A stretch of 64,000 nt of DNA, from the NCBI GenBank assembly GCA_020696345.1, contig JAEHCK010000005.1:18549-82548 (forward strand), given 5' to 3'. The notes beneath the pieces are model-generated. The model searched no databases. It worked only from the letters and a program-made list of their open reading frames with translations, and was not told the origin of the DNA. This document shows, one piece after another, positions 1-7,734 of this stretch. The number at the start of each line of letters is the position of its first letter. Within the stretch, counting starts at the first letter, position 1. The translations under genes and the position numbers were made by a program. The DNA is from Thermoplasmata archaeon. Its GTDB lineage: Archaea > Thermoplasmatota > Penumbrarchaeia > JAEHCK01.

Positions 1-743
1 AAATTGAATTCCAATATCCAATCACGCAGATTATTACTCTTGGAATATGTAGAAAGCAGCCATAGGTTATCTGCAACTGTGCATAACAGAACCAAAAGCC
101 GCGTGAACTCTTCATTGGTCCAGATCTTTTTGTTTACATATTCTTCATATTTTAAAGATCCACCAGCATGGACAAATCGAAGATATACCACTAATAAAGC
201 ACTGGTGGTGGGGAACTCACGCTCTATGTTATCAGGAGAGTATATGAAAATATTACTGGAAAATTTGAAGGCCTTTGAATCTATCATATGATGGTCTATG
301 CAATAGATATTTTTATCAAAGAGTTGGGGTTGAATGTCTACATACAAGTAGATCTTGTCCGGGTCATGCTTTATTTTTTCTATTTCCATATGTGTTGTAG
401 CGTGCATATCTTCGGAAGCGATCTGATATCCAAGCATTTTAAGTAGATCTCGTACCATGATAGCACTGAAGAATCCATCAGTATCATTGTGGAAGATTAT
501 GCAACCTGTCTTAATTTTTTTATTTTGTCTCTTTAGGCTTTTTAGAAATTTCATACAGTCTTCTGGTTTAATTGTTTGAATATCATTAATATCTTCTGAT
601 GGGTTAAAGATTTCAAGGTAATGTTGGCGGTATTGTGCCTTTGATTTTGGCTTTGGTCTTGACCTCGTCCTTTTTCGTTTTTTAGGTGTCAGTGTGTACC
701 CTCCATTCCATGGGGAGAATAAAATTTCTTCTTTACCGAACAT
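1..743 (-). CDS. DHH-superfamily phosphoesterase, 5' part (cut by window edge)
   Basis: The minus strand from the ATG at 743 is open to the left edge, giving the first 247 residues; the C-terminal part lies outside. After a basic, Lys/Arg-rich stretch (residues 20-40) comes motif I, FHNDTDG (84-90), then VDIQP (135-139) and IDHH (149-152). This spacing of Asp-x-Asp-Gly, a lone Asp and Asp-His-His is the metal-binding core of the DHH family (RecJ-like exonucleases, nanoRNases, cyclic dinucleotide phosphodiesterases), normally with two Mn2+. The substrate cannot be judged because the DHHA1 or other C-terminal domain is missing. It is divergent from hdrC with a 256-base spacer. The start has no clear ribosome binding site, so it may be leaderless. 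Nuclease or phosphodiesterase activity is inferred from family only. Confidence 0.75.
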   Translation of the reverse strand, partial: MFGKEEILFSPWNGGYTLTPKKRKRTRSRPKPKSKAQYRQHYLEIFNPSEDINDIQTIKPEDCMKFLKSLKRQNKKIKTGCIIFHNDTDGFFSAIMVRDLLKMLGYQIASEDMHATTHMEIEKIKHDPDKIYLYVDIQPQLFDKNIYCIDHHMIDSKAFKFSSNIFIYSPDNIEREFPTTSALLVVYLRFVHAGGSLKYEEYVNKKIWTNEEFTRLLVLLCTVADNLWLLSTYSKSNNLRDWILEFN

Positions 744-882
744 CTACTGAAAAATTTCTCAATAATAAATGTTACTATATTTTTAATGATTTTCATAGAT
801 TTTCGCAATAATATAGGAGGATTTAATGTTTCATATCTATTTAAACATTCGATAGGAGGAAGTTAAAAGTATTAAGGAAATA

Positions 883-923
883 GTATTACCGTGTTAGGTA
901 ATACAACGATAATAATATATAAA
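883..923 (+). promoter_or_regulatory. Palindrome plus TATA-like box upstream of hdrCB
   Basis: A perfect 8-bp inverted repeat (GTATTACC, 883-890; GGTAATAC, 897-904) with a 6-base spacer lies directly upstream of a TATA-like stretch ATATATAAA (915-923). The position, partly overlapping the expected BRE, suits an operator for a dimeric regulator, though a hairpin in a longer transcript is also possible. The hdrC start is 77 bases beyond the TATA box, leaving a leader of roughly 50 bases. Confidence 0.35.
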
Positions 924-999
924 CATTAGATATTACCCATTTTACATAAAAAGTCACCATTATAAAAAAATAAAAATTAAGAATTAGGAGTGAAGAAAT

Positions 1000-1896
1000 A
1001 TGACTGATGAATCTGAAGAGCAACAAGAAAGTGATGAGAAAAAGGGATTAAGCCAGGCACCACCGGTGCTAGGGCAACCTGAACTAGAGCCAACTATAAC
1101 TGAAGCACAAACCACACAACCAGAAACACCCACTACCGTACCCACAACCGCACCCACAACCGTACCAGAAACAACCGCACCTGCACCCGCACTAGCACCC
1201 ACAACCGCACCTGCACCAGAAACACCAGCACCTCCACCCACAACCGTACCCACAACCGTACCCACAACCGCACCCACAACCGTACCAGAAACACCCGCAC
1301 CTGCACCCGCACCGGCACCCACAACCGCACCTGCACCCATACCTGCGCCCGTACCAGAAACATCAACTACAACCGACCCGAATAAACCACCGTTGACACC
1401 AGATCCGGAATTTTCGGCGTTACTTGTGGAGAAGGGTGCTCATACGTTGAACCTGTGTTTCCAGTGTGGAACGTGTACCGGCAGCTGTGCCTCGGGGCGA
1501 TTCACCGCATTTAGAACTCGAAAGGTGATACGCCGTGCACAATTGGGCCTAAAGGATCAGATCTTACCCTCTGATGATCTTTGGATGTGTACCACATGTT
1601 ATACTTGTTATGAGCGCTGTCCACGCGGTGTGGAGATCCCGGATATAATCTTTTTACTTCGCAATCTAGCTGTACAAGCAGGTTACATGGCCGAACCACA
1701 TAAAAAGGTTGCAGGGTTACTAGTTAAGACTGGCCACATGGTACCTTTGAGTGATGAGTACCAGGCTGTGCGTGAAAAGATGGGTTTGAAAAGCAAACCC
1801 GATACTATATTAACAAATGAAAAAGCAAAAGGCGATTTTAACAAGTTGATTCAACTTTGTAAATTCGATAAATTGATTGGCTTAGGAGGCGAATAA
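1000..1896 (+). CDS. hdrC: Heterodisulfide reductase subunit C-like Fe-S protein with long Pro/Thr/Ala-rich N-terminal extension
   Basis: HdrC-type electron-transfer protein of 298 residues. The C-terminal half carries two 4Fe-4S motifs, C153-x2-C156-x2-C159-x3-C163 and C197-x2-C200-x2-C203-x3-C207-P. The first motif is followed by Ala instead of the usual Pro. The ATG at 1000 follows TAGGAGTGAAG. Residues about 41-125 are a low-complexity tract of PTTVP, PTTAP and PAPAP units that ordinary HdrC proteins (about 180-200 residues) lack; it looks like an extended linker or tether. hdrB follows one base after the stop, so the two are co-transcribed and probably form a complex. HdrBC reduces CoM-S-S-CoB in methanogens or acts on other disulfides elsewhere. 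No hdrA is present in this window, so partner and substrate are open. Confidence 0.85.
   Translation: MTDESEEQQESDEKKGLSQAPPVLGQPELEPTITEAQTTQPETPTTVPTTAPTTVPETTAPAPALAPTTAPAPETPAPPPTTVPTTVPTTAPTTVPETPAPAPAPAPTTAPAPIPAPVPETSTTTDPNKPPLTPDPEFSALLVEKGAHTLNLCFQCGTCTGSCASGRFTAFRTRKVIRRAQLGLKDQILPSDDLWMCTTCYTCYERCPRGVEIPDIIFLLRNLAVQAGYMAEPHKKVAGLLVKTGHMVPLSDEYQAVREKMGLKSKPDTILTNEKAKGDFNKLIQLCKFDKLIGLGGE
1120..1374 (+). repeat. In-frame low-complexity tandem repeat coding for Pro/Thr/Ala tract
   Basis: Short units such as CCCACAACCGTA and CCTGCACCCGCA are repeated with small variations inside hdrC, encoding residues about 41-125. The unit is a multiple of three bases, so copy-number change would lengthen or shorten the tract without a frameshift. 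Long apparent frames on the opposite strand here are artefacts of the repeat. Confidence 0.8.
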
Positions 1897-1897
1897 G

Positions 1898-2749
1898 ATG
1901 ACCTACGGATTTTTCTTGGGCTGTATCATGCCCATGCGCTACCCCGGAATTGAGAGCGCTACAAGACATATGTTCGATACGATTGGCATAGAATATGAAG
2001 ATGTTGATAGTTTTTCGTGCTGTCCCGCCCCCGGCGTGACACGCTCATTCGACCAGGATACCTGGTTGACTTTGGCATCGCGCAACCTGGCCGTAGCTGA
2101 ACAGAAGAACCTGGACATCATAGTTATATGCAACGGCTGCTATGGTTCTTTATTCGACGCCGCCCATATTCTCAAAGAGAACCCGGATAAACTGGCCAAG
2201 GTAAATGAATCCTTGAAACAAGTTGGTATGGAATACAATGCGGGTGTCAATGTTAGGCATTTTGCCGATGTCCTCTACAACGAGGTTGGTGTGGAAAACA
2301 TCAAAAGTAAAGTGGTAAAAGAAATGGACCATATCAAAGCGGCCATACACTACGGTTGCCACTTTTTAAAACCCAGCAAATTAAAGAACCTGGATGACCC
2401 TGAGCGGCCCAAAATATTGGAAGAGCTCATAGAGGCGGTAGGGGCGCAGAACATAGAATACAGGGACAAAAACATGTGCTGTGGTGCCGGCGGCGGTGTC
2501 CGTGCACGCGTGCCAGAGGTGTCCATGGAGATCACCAAGGACAAACTCGAAAATATCAAGCAGACCGAAGCTAACTGCATTTTGAACGTCTGCCCGTTCT
2601 GCCATCTGCAATACGACCGCGGCCAGAAGGACCTGGGCGAGGGATATGATCTGCCGGTGTTACATCTGTCACAACTGTACGGCATGGCAATGGGTATAGA
2701 AAAAGATAAACTAGGGTTAGACACGCATTACATAACCGTGAACCTATGA
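1898..2749 (+). CDS. hdrB: Heterodisulfide reductase subunit B (two CCG domains)
   Basis: HdrB-type catalytic subunit of 283 residues, the usual length. It contains both cysteine-rich CCG domains: C9, C41-C42, C78-x2-C81, and C154, C194-C195-G196, C232-x2-C235. In characterised HdrB these ligate two non-cubane 4Fe-4S clusters at which heterodisulfides are reduced. The first domain has CCP rather than CCG after its cysteine pair. The ATG at 1898 follows GGAGG at about 1885 inside the end of hdrC, indicating tight translational coupling. Together with HdrC this is the disulfide-reducing module; the electron-bifurcating HdrA, if used, must be encoded elsewhere. Confidence 0.9.
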   Translation: MTYGFFLGCIMPMRYPGIESATRHMFDTIGIEYEDVDSFSCCPAPGVTRSFDQDTWLTLASRNLAVAEQKNLDIIVICNGCYGSLFDAAHILKENPDKLAKVNESLKQVGMEYNAGVNVRHFADVLYNEVGVENIKSKVVKEMDHIKAAIHYGCHFLKPSKLKNLDDPERPKILEELIEAVGAQNIEYRDKNMCCGAGGGVRARVPEVSMEITKDKLENIKQTEANCILNVCPFCHLQYDRGQKDLGEGYDLPVLHLSQLYGMAMGIEKDKLGLDTHYITVNL

Positions 2750-2810
2750 TCTGTAGTTCTACCGATCTTATCATAACCCTTTCTATTTTTTCTTTGGCTA
2801 GGTGTTGTAT

Positions 2811-3089
2811 ATGACTTTCATAGCAAAATTAGTGACCGTATCAAAATTTAAAAACATTACCGATAAGCTAAGATCATTCGTATATTTCCAGAGCGAGTTG
2901 GAAAATGTAACTGTAAAAGATGGAGATAAAGTTGCGGTTCTGCAGATAGAGAGCACCGAGAGTTATTTCCCGGTTTTTATCGAAGAAAAACCTTCGATAA
3001 AACAGATCGAATCCAAACTTGCACAGCAGGATACGAAACTCAATGCGGAGGCACGTAGAATTTTATTAGAGTATTTGCCTGAAAAATAA
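2811..3089 (+). CDS. Small conserved-looking protein of unknown function
   Basis: A 92-residue protein starting at ATG 2811; a GTG at 2802 would add three residues, but TAGGTG (2799-2804) fits better as the ribosome binding site for the ATG. The sequence is soluble, with mixed beta/alpha character: an N-terminal MTFIAKLVTV strand, a central charged segment and a C-terminal helix ending in LLEYLPEK. There are no cysteines and no membrane segment. It lies 61 bases downstream of hdrB on the same strand and may be the last gene of that transcript. I do not recognise the family; a link to Hdr function rests on position only. Confidence 0.6.
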   Translation: MTFIAKLVTVSKFKNITDKLRSFVYFQSELENVTVKDGDKVAVLQIESTESYFPVFIEEKPSIKQIESKLAQQDTKLNAEARRILLEYLPEK

Positions 3090-3209
3090 AGCGCAATAAT
3101 GTTTTTTCGGCCAATTGTTGCAATTATTTTTAATTTCCTAGCTTTTATGTAGGATATTATTAATGGGATAGAGAAGAGGAAATCAATCTAAGACAACTTT
3201 TTTAATATT

Positions 3210-3291
3210 CTTTACAACGAATAATTCGAATGTTCGAATACACGAATGATATTCGTCTATTCGTTGATTCGTCATATTCGTTGTTGTAAAG
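3210..3291. repeat. Imperfect inverted repeat rich in CGAAT / ATTCG words
   Basis: The outer arms CTTTACAACGAATA (3210-3223) and TATTCGTTGTTGTAAAG (3275-3291) are reverse complements apart from a three-base indel. The interior consists almost entirely of CGAAT and ATTCG words in both orientations. A similar ACGAAT-based element occurs at 63552-63614. It resembles a small palindromic repeat element more than a regulatory site. Confidence 0.5.
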
Positions 3292-3311
3292 TGGTAAGTG
3301 ATAACATCATA

Positions 3312-3482
3312 ATGACCTCACGAGACGAAAAACCTGGTCGTCGAACCGGTACTTGGGCTAGTTATAGTAGCGGTACGAAGAAGTGCAGTACTCGGCGACG
3401 TCGAAAACCAGCCGCCGCCTCGAACGACCCTGAGGGGCCAGTGGATGGCGCCTTAGGGTTTCTGTCAGGACCATTCATATAA
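3312..3482 (+). CDS. Possible small basic protein (competes with the structured-RNA reading)
   Basis: An open frame of 56 residues from ATG 3312, Arg/Lys-rich in the middle (STRRRRKPAAAS) and ending LGFLSGPFI. The ribosome binding site is weak (GGTAAGTGAT about 10 bases upstream). Arg codons CGT, CGA and CGG are also used in ribosomal protein genes of this window, so codon use does not exclude it. No family is recognised, and the same bases form nested stems, so this call is uncertain. Confidence 0.25.
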   Translation: MTSRDEKPGRRTGTWASYSSGTKKCSTRRRRKPAAASNDPEGPVDGALGFLSGPFI

Positions 3483-3495
3483 TACTCTTTTTTTT
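3312..3495 (+). ncRNA. Candidate structured RNA, GC-rich island ending in a T tract
   Basis: The island is GC-rich relative to its flanks and ends in eight T (3488-3495). Nested complementary segments are present: CCTCA (3316-3320) with TGAGG (3431-3435); GGTCGTCGA (3336-3344) with TCGAACGACC (3420-3429, one bulge); CCGGTACT (3346-3353) with AGTACTCGG (3387-3395, one bulge); and an inner hairpin GCTA/TAGC (3357-3371). The T run would serve as an archaeal terminator. It lacks the conserved blocks of RNase P RNA and SRP RNA that I know, so the class is unknown. Confidence 0.4.
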
Positions 3496-3706
3496 CAATC
3501 GAGGAGGGTGATGCTTTCTCAAGTTTTTAGAGCATATTTTTAAGGCTTGCAGGATCACATCATTATCATAATTTCTATTTTGCTACCCATGCCCAATGCC
3601 ATTCTATTCATTTTGCCCATGGTTTTATATAACTCTGCGACTTGCGATGATCGGTTTGTATTGGTATCAGAAAAATAATTAACCTCGTTTCAGATATCCA
3701 TGGTCC

Positions 3707-3982
3707 ATGGACATATTATGGTTGGGCATAATTGCCGGGACAATTACTTCGTTTGGGTTTATACCTCAGCTGTTGAAAGGGTATCGCACCAAGAGGTTGA
3801 TAGATGTATCGTACTTTATGCCGCTGGTGCTGGCAATTGGTATGACATTATGGCTTATCTACGGTATTTTTCGTTCCGATATTGCCATAATCCTCGCTAA
3901 TGTTTTCGCGATCGGTTGTAATCTTTCATTAATTATAATGAAAAAATATTATGAAAATTTATGCAGCTGTCATAACATTTAA
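3707..3982 (+). CDS. SemiSWEET / PQ-loop family small transporter
   Basis: A 91-residue membrane protein with three predicted helices (about 3-20, 36-53, 58-77) and the PQ-loop signature GFIPQLLKGYRTK with Pro20-Gln21, followed by a conserved Ser in the second segment. This is the three-helix SemiSWEET unit, which dimerises into a small uniporter for sugars or related solutes across the cytoplasmic membrane. The length is typical. The ATG at 3707 has no clear ribosome binding site, and upstream AT-rich sequence makes a leaderless start plausible. The substrate is not predictable. Confidence 0.8.
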   Translation: MDILWLGIIAGTITSFGFIPQLLKGYRTKRLIDVSYFMPLVLAIGMTLWLIYGIFRSDIAIILANVFAIGCNLSLIIMKKYYENLCSCHNI

Positions 3983-4030
3983 TAGTAGATATAAGTATTC
4001 ACAACTAGAAATTCAGCGAGCAGTGAGAAC

Positions 4031-4801
4031 TTGAGTGCGAAATTGAAAAATAAAAATAAAGAAAAAGTTAAAAAGGAAAAGCCAAAGACCAAAACAAAGG
4101 CAAAAAAGCTCAAGGTCACGGTCATTATACCTACACTGAACGAGGAAAAGTCCATCGGTGAAACACTGGACGAGATACCGAAGGATTTTGCCGACCTGGA
4201 AATCATGATAGTTGACGGCCTCTCCAAGGACCGCACCGTTGAGATTGCAAAGAAGAAGGGTGCACGAGTGGTCATTGAAAAGCGTAAGGGTTATGGCCGA
4301 GCATATAAAACGGGTTTTCAGAATGCCAAGGGCGATATCATCGCTACCCTGGATGGCGATACCACATACCCGGCCTATGACATACCGCGTGTGGTCAAAA
4401 TGCTGCTGGACGATGACCTGGACTTCATTACATGTGACCGGCTGAGCACACTTAATAAAGAGGCAATGAATACAAAACACCGGTTCGGCAATTGGCTTCT
4501 GGCAAAAACCACCAATGTTCTATTCAACATGCACATCAAGGATTCGCAATCCGGCATGTGGGTGTTCCACCGCGAGGTCCTTAAAAAGATCGATCTAACA
4601 TCCGACGGCATGCCGTTATCCGAAGAGATCAAGATCGAAACGTTCAAGAGCAAGGAGATCAAGGCAAAAGAGATACCTGTTGAATACCGTATCAGAATTG
4701 GCGATATTAAATTAGATACCTGGGGCGACGGGATCGGCAACTGGAAGTTCTTGTGGAGAAAACGGTTTAGAAAGAGTACATTGGTGCCGGAGAAATTTTA
4801 A
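4031..4801 (+). CDS. Family 2 glycosyltransferase, dolichyl-phosphate mannose synthase-like
   Basis: GT-A fold glycosyltransferase of 256 residues with VTVIIPTLNEE near residue 34, the VDGLSKD segment, the metal-binding DGDTTYP (DxD motif) and a DSQSGMWVF acceptor-site motif, as in DPM1/AglD-type enzymes. It probably moves a sugar from a nucleotide donor to a polyprenyl-phosphate lipid for surface glycosylation. That would fit the many Asn-rich surface proteins in this window. No C-terminal membrane helices are present. It starts at TTG 4031, as no in-frame ATG occurs before residue 59. The first 30 residues are extremely Lys-rich. It is convergent with the next gene. Confidence 0.85.
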   Translation: MSAKLKNKNKEKVKKEKPKTKTKAKKLKVTVIIPTLNEEKSIGETLDEIPKDFADLEIMIVDGLSKDRTVEIAKKKGARVVIEKRKGYGRAYKTGFQNAKGDIIATLDGDTTYPAYDIPRVVKMLLDDDLDFITCDRLSTLNKEAMNTKHRFGNWLLAKTTNVLFNMHIKDSQSGMWVFHREVLKKIDLTSDGMPLSEEIKIETFKSKEIKAKEIPVEYRIRIGDIKLDTWGDGIGNWKFLWRKRFRKSTLVPEKF

Positions 4802-4820
4802 TTGAATAATTCTTCATTCA

Positions 4821-5036
4821 TTATTTTTCTTTCTTTTTCTTCTTCTGCTCATCGGTCTTTTTCACATCAATTAAACCCTCATCGTCCATGACCAAAACGT
4901 CCTCTGCAAGCAGTTTGGTCACGGTCTCGGTCACCACCTCGCGAAGATCGTTGGACTTAAAAACCAATATGTCATGAGCTGGATCTTGAGAATCTTTTTT
5001 CGTTTTCTCGGATTTTTTCTGCTCCTCGTCTGTCAT
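4821..5036 (-). CDS. Small charged protein of unknown function
   Basis: A 71-residue protein, Lys/Glu-rich at both ends (last residues KKKKKEK) with a more ordered central segment ILVFKSNDLREVVTETVTKLL that could form a short helical domain. The start at 5036 is preceded on its strand by GGGGA about 13 bases upstream. It is divergent from L15e and convergent with the glycosyltransferase. No family recognised. Confidence 0.5.
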   Translation of the reverse strand: MTDEEQKKSEKTKKDSQDPAHDILVFKSNDLREVVTETVTKLLAEDVLVMDDEGLIDVKKTDEQKKKKKEK

Positions 5037-5254
5037 CGCCTGGCATTCCCCGATAGGTTAAGAAATAATTTGTATGATCTATTATTGGTTTGATGATACT
5101 TAAAATGTTTGAAACATAAAAACAACAAACTTTATTAATCAAAATACTATTGCCACCAACTCTTGTTATAAACAATTCACCATGAACCGATATGGAGATG
5201 TGTCCGTAATTGAAAAATATTCAGAAGGATGAATCCATGGCATGAGGTGATGAT

Positions 5255-5845
5255 ATGTCGAAAAGTATGTATAAGTATATAGCAGACGCCTGGAAGAAAC
5301 CAGGTCAGGGCGAATTTCGTGACCTGAACTGGCAGCGTAAGATCGAATGGCGAGCCGGAAATTCTTTTGTCCGTGTAGAGCGGCCAACCAGATTGGACCG
5401 TGCACGAAGCTTGGGGTATAAAGCGAAAACAGGTTATATCATAGTCCGTGCCAGGGTACGGCGCGGCGGCTTGCGCAAACCAACTATTAAAGGTGGTCGG
5501 CGTGCTAAGCGAAAGGGTATTAAAAAGATCACAATGGCGAAGAGCATACAACGTATGGCGGAAGAGCGTACCGGAAAACGATACCCCAACCTGGAAGTTT
5601 TAAATTCATATTGGATTGGCAAGGACGGTAAACACAAATACTACGAGGTGATCCTGGTCGACCCGCACCACCCAACCATCAAAAGCGACCCAAAAATTAA
5701 TTGGATCTGCGAGTCACAGCATACTGGGCGCGTATTCCGTGGTCTAACATCGGCTGGCAAACGCGGGCGTGGACTTCACCATAAGGGAAAGGGTGCTGAG
5801 AAACTGCGACCATCGTTAAAAGCTCATGACCGTAAGGGCAAGTAA
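5255..5845 (+). CDS. rpl15e: Large ribosomal subunit protein eL15 (L15e)
   Basis: A 196-residue, strongly basic protein matching archaeal/eukaryotic L15e along its whole length. The N terminus [14 protein letters not shown], the [11 protein letters not shown] segment and the C-terminal [12 protein letters not shown] are typical. It binds 23S rRNA in the large subunit. The ATG at 5255 follows GAGGTGAT with a three-base spacer, a spacing used by several genes here. The gene stands alone on its strand and is a firm archaeal marker for the window. Confidence 0.97.
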   Translation: MSKSMYKYIADAWKKPGQGEFRDLNWQRKIEWRAGNSFVRVERPTRLDRARSLGYKAKTGYIIVRARVRRGGLRKPTIKGGRRAKRKGIKKITMAKSIQRMAEERTGKRYPNLEVLNSYWIGKDGKHKYYEVILVDPHHPTIKSDPKINWICESQHTGRVFRGLTSAGKRGRGLHHKGKGAEKLRPSLKAHDRKGK

Positions 5846-5910
5846 GAAAACATGCTTTAATTTGAATATTTAATTGAAAGCTTTAAACATTTATTGTTCG
5901 AAAAAAATTA

Positions 5911-5918
5911 TTTATATC
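5911..5918 (+). promoter_or_regulatory. TATA box for leaderless Cas4-like gene
   Basis: TTTATATC lies about 27 bases upstream of the ATG at 5942, the spacing expected when transcription starts at the start codon. No ribosome binding site precedes that ATG. This supports 5942 over the TTG at 5894, which lies upstream of the TATA box. Confidence 0.55.
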
Positions 5919-5941
5919 TTTCAACATATACTTTAGATCAT

Positions 5942-7603
5942 ATGAAAAATTCTGAAATCTTCATTTCAGTGAGCGATATAGAAAGATACGGTTATTGCCC
6001 GTTGAATTGGTGGCTGAAGTTCAAGGGGTTAGCGGTTTCAAACGAGAAACTTAAAAATGGCATAGATGCCCATAAAAAAATAATTAAGAAAGTGTTGAAA
6101 GTTCAAGAGCACGAAAAAGAATCAAAAACGTCTGAGTTCAATATTCTGATCTTTGCATTCATTGCAATAATAATGGCGGTAAATGCGTATGTCATACTAT
6201 CACCCGATGCTATTGTGCGCAATTCCCTGATCTATATTGCCATTATCTGGATCATAATCGGGTTCACATATCATATCTATAATTTCTTCTTTGCAAAATC
6301 TTCCAAAGAAAAATTATCATTTCAGATCCAAAAGAACGGAATCTCTGGTAAAGAAACGGCGAATACCTCAAGAGCAAACGTAAAAGATCAACGGTCAATA
6401 CTATCCGTTAATCCGCAAACCTGGAAACGCAGTGCAATTTGGTTCCTGATCATCGGCGGTGGCTTGGCGTTCAATAGTATTGCTTTTCTACAAACCGGAT
6501 CGGCAGAGATCATGAGCGATATTTTCTTGGTCAGTGCATTATTATGGCTAATTGGTACAACTGCAATATTATATATTGTTTTAAGATTCGAAGAGGCCCA
6601 ACGAAATAATACACCCGAATTGCTGAGTGAAAATGGTAAAAAACCAAAACGCAGTATGACTGAATCCGAGAAAGTAATTATTGGCTTTGCCATGGTGGCA
6701 ACATTGTTGGCAATAAACGGTGTTACGATCCAGTATAAAAGTGTAATTGCAAATTTCACATTGATAGGTCAGATCCTTATAATCCTCGCTGCTTTTTGGC
6801 TGGGGGCTTCATTTGCATTCCTGTACCTGTCATTTCGAAGCAGTATAGTGGCCAGACGCTTTTCCAAGGATATCAGAATGGCGACTACCGATTCAAAAAA
6901 ATATAAGTTAATGCTAGAAAAGAATAAAAGATCATATTCTATTGAAAATATCCTTTCCTATGATTGGCCAATGTTGTTTACTGTTGTGGTAATAATTCTA
7001 GGGGTCAATTCGATCTTGATACTGTACGGCATGAAATTCATAGGTGACCAGGCTGACATTCTCAGCAGGTTACTTATTATTATCTCTTTTTTATGGCTAA
7101 TTGGTGCGTTTATATTCTTATATGATGTATCGAAGAACACAGAAATTGCCAATGAGCTCCGGCGCTTGCACGGGATTTACAAAGGGAGTATCGAATATAC
7201 CGATAAAATGGATGATAGATCGAAAATGCTGTGCTCAGAAAAATACAAAATTCGTGGCAAACCTGATTATGTTGTAAAAATAAAGGGAAAATTCATTCCC
7301 ATTGAGTTGAAGACCGGCAAGATACCACAAGGACCGCACTTCTCGCACATTATCCAAATTGCAGCATATTGTCTATTGTTAAATGAAAAATATCATGATC
7401 GGACACCATACGGTGTTATATCATATAGTAAAAAGCAAAAGCATAAGATAATTTATGATAATGACCTGAAGAAACTATTATTAGAAAAGCTCACCAACAT
7501 GCGGAAAATCATAAAAGATGGAAATGCCCACAGGAATCACAAGCGGCCGGGTAAATGCAGGTTCTGTTCGAGACGTGATAGCTGCCCGGAGAGACTGGCG
7601 TAA
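5942..7603 (+). CDS. Cas4-like PD-(D/E)XK Fe-S nuclease interrupted by an eight-helix membrane domain
   Basis: A 553-residue protein. The N terminus has the Cas4 elements ISVSDIERYGYCP (C19) and G40-x3-H44. The C terminus has the nuclease core GKPDY (D442), IELKTGK (E455, K457), Q472-x3-Y476, and the cluster cysteines C539-x2-C542-x5-C548. With C19 these give the four ligands of the Cas4 4Fe-4S cluster. Between the halves, residues about 66-400 contain eight predicted membrane helices as four hairpins, each starting with an [A/V/F/I]N-x motif and ending in a WL/WI-[IG]G helix, separated by charged linkers. All catalytic residues are intact, so an active exonuclease held at the membrane is likely. 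Leaderless start; no CRISPR array or other cas gene in the window. The function is unknown. Confidence 0.85.
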   Translation: MKNSEIFISVSDIERYGYCPLNWWLKFKGLAVSNEKLKNGIDAHKKIIKKVLKVQEHEKESKTSEFNILIFAFIAIIMAVNAYVILSPDAIVRNSLIYIAIIWIIIGFTYHIYNFFFAKSSKEKLSFQIQKNGISGKETANTSRANVKDQRSILSVNPQTWKRSAIWFLIIGGGLAFNSIAFLQTGSAEIMSDIFLVSALLWLIGTTAILYIVLRFEEAQRNNTPELLSENGKKPKRSMTESEKVIIGFAMVATLLAINGVTIQYKSVIANFTLIGQILIILAAFWLGASFAFLYLSFRSSIVARRFSKDIRMATTDSKKYKLMLEKNKRSYSIENILSYDWPMLFTVVVIILGVNSILILYGMKFIGDQADILSRLLIIISFLWLIGAFIFLYDVSKNTEIANELRRLHGIYKGSIEYTDKMDDRSKMLCSEKYKIRGKPDYVVKIKGKFIPIELKTGKIPQGPHFSHIIQIAAYCLLLNEKYHDRTPYGVISYSKKQKHKIIYDNDLKKLLLEKLTNMRKIIKDGNAHRNHKRPGKCRFCSRRDSCPERLA

Positions 7604-7734
7604 TGATGATGTTGGATATGTCGCTTAGATAGCAGGATGTTGTAAATAGACCGTTTTGATGTTTTATTAATGTTAAGCACTTGGGGAAGGGAGACCACTT
7701 CAATGAATTGTTGCTTACGATCGTTTGGGGTGGG

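Noticed and set aside
4..291. Plus-strand frame of 95 residues
   Set aside because: It is antisense to the DHH phosphoesterase, whose motifs on the minus strand are convincing.
984..1366. Val/Gly/Ala-rich minus-strand frames
   Set aside because: They are reverse readings of the PTTVP repeat in hdrC; composition follows from the repeat.
5894..5941. TTG 5894 as start of the Cas4-like gene
   Set aside because: It lies upstream of the TATA box that fits a leaderless ATG at 5942.
5942..7603. CRISPR-associated cas4 in a CRISPR locus
   Set aside because: No repeats, cas1 or cas2 in 64 kb; the membrane insert also sets it apart from CRISPR Cas4.
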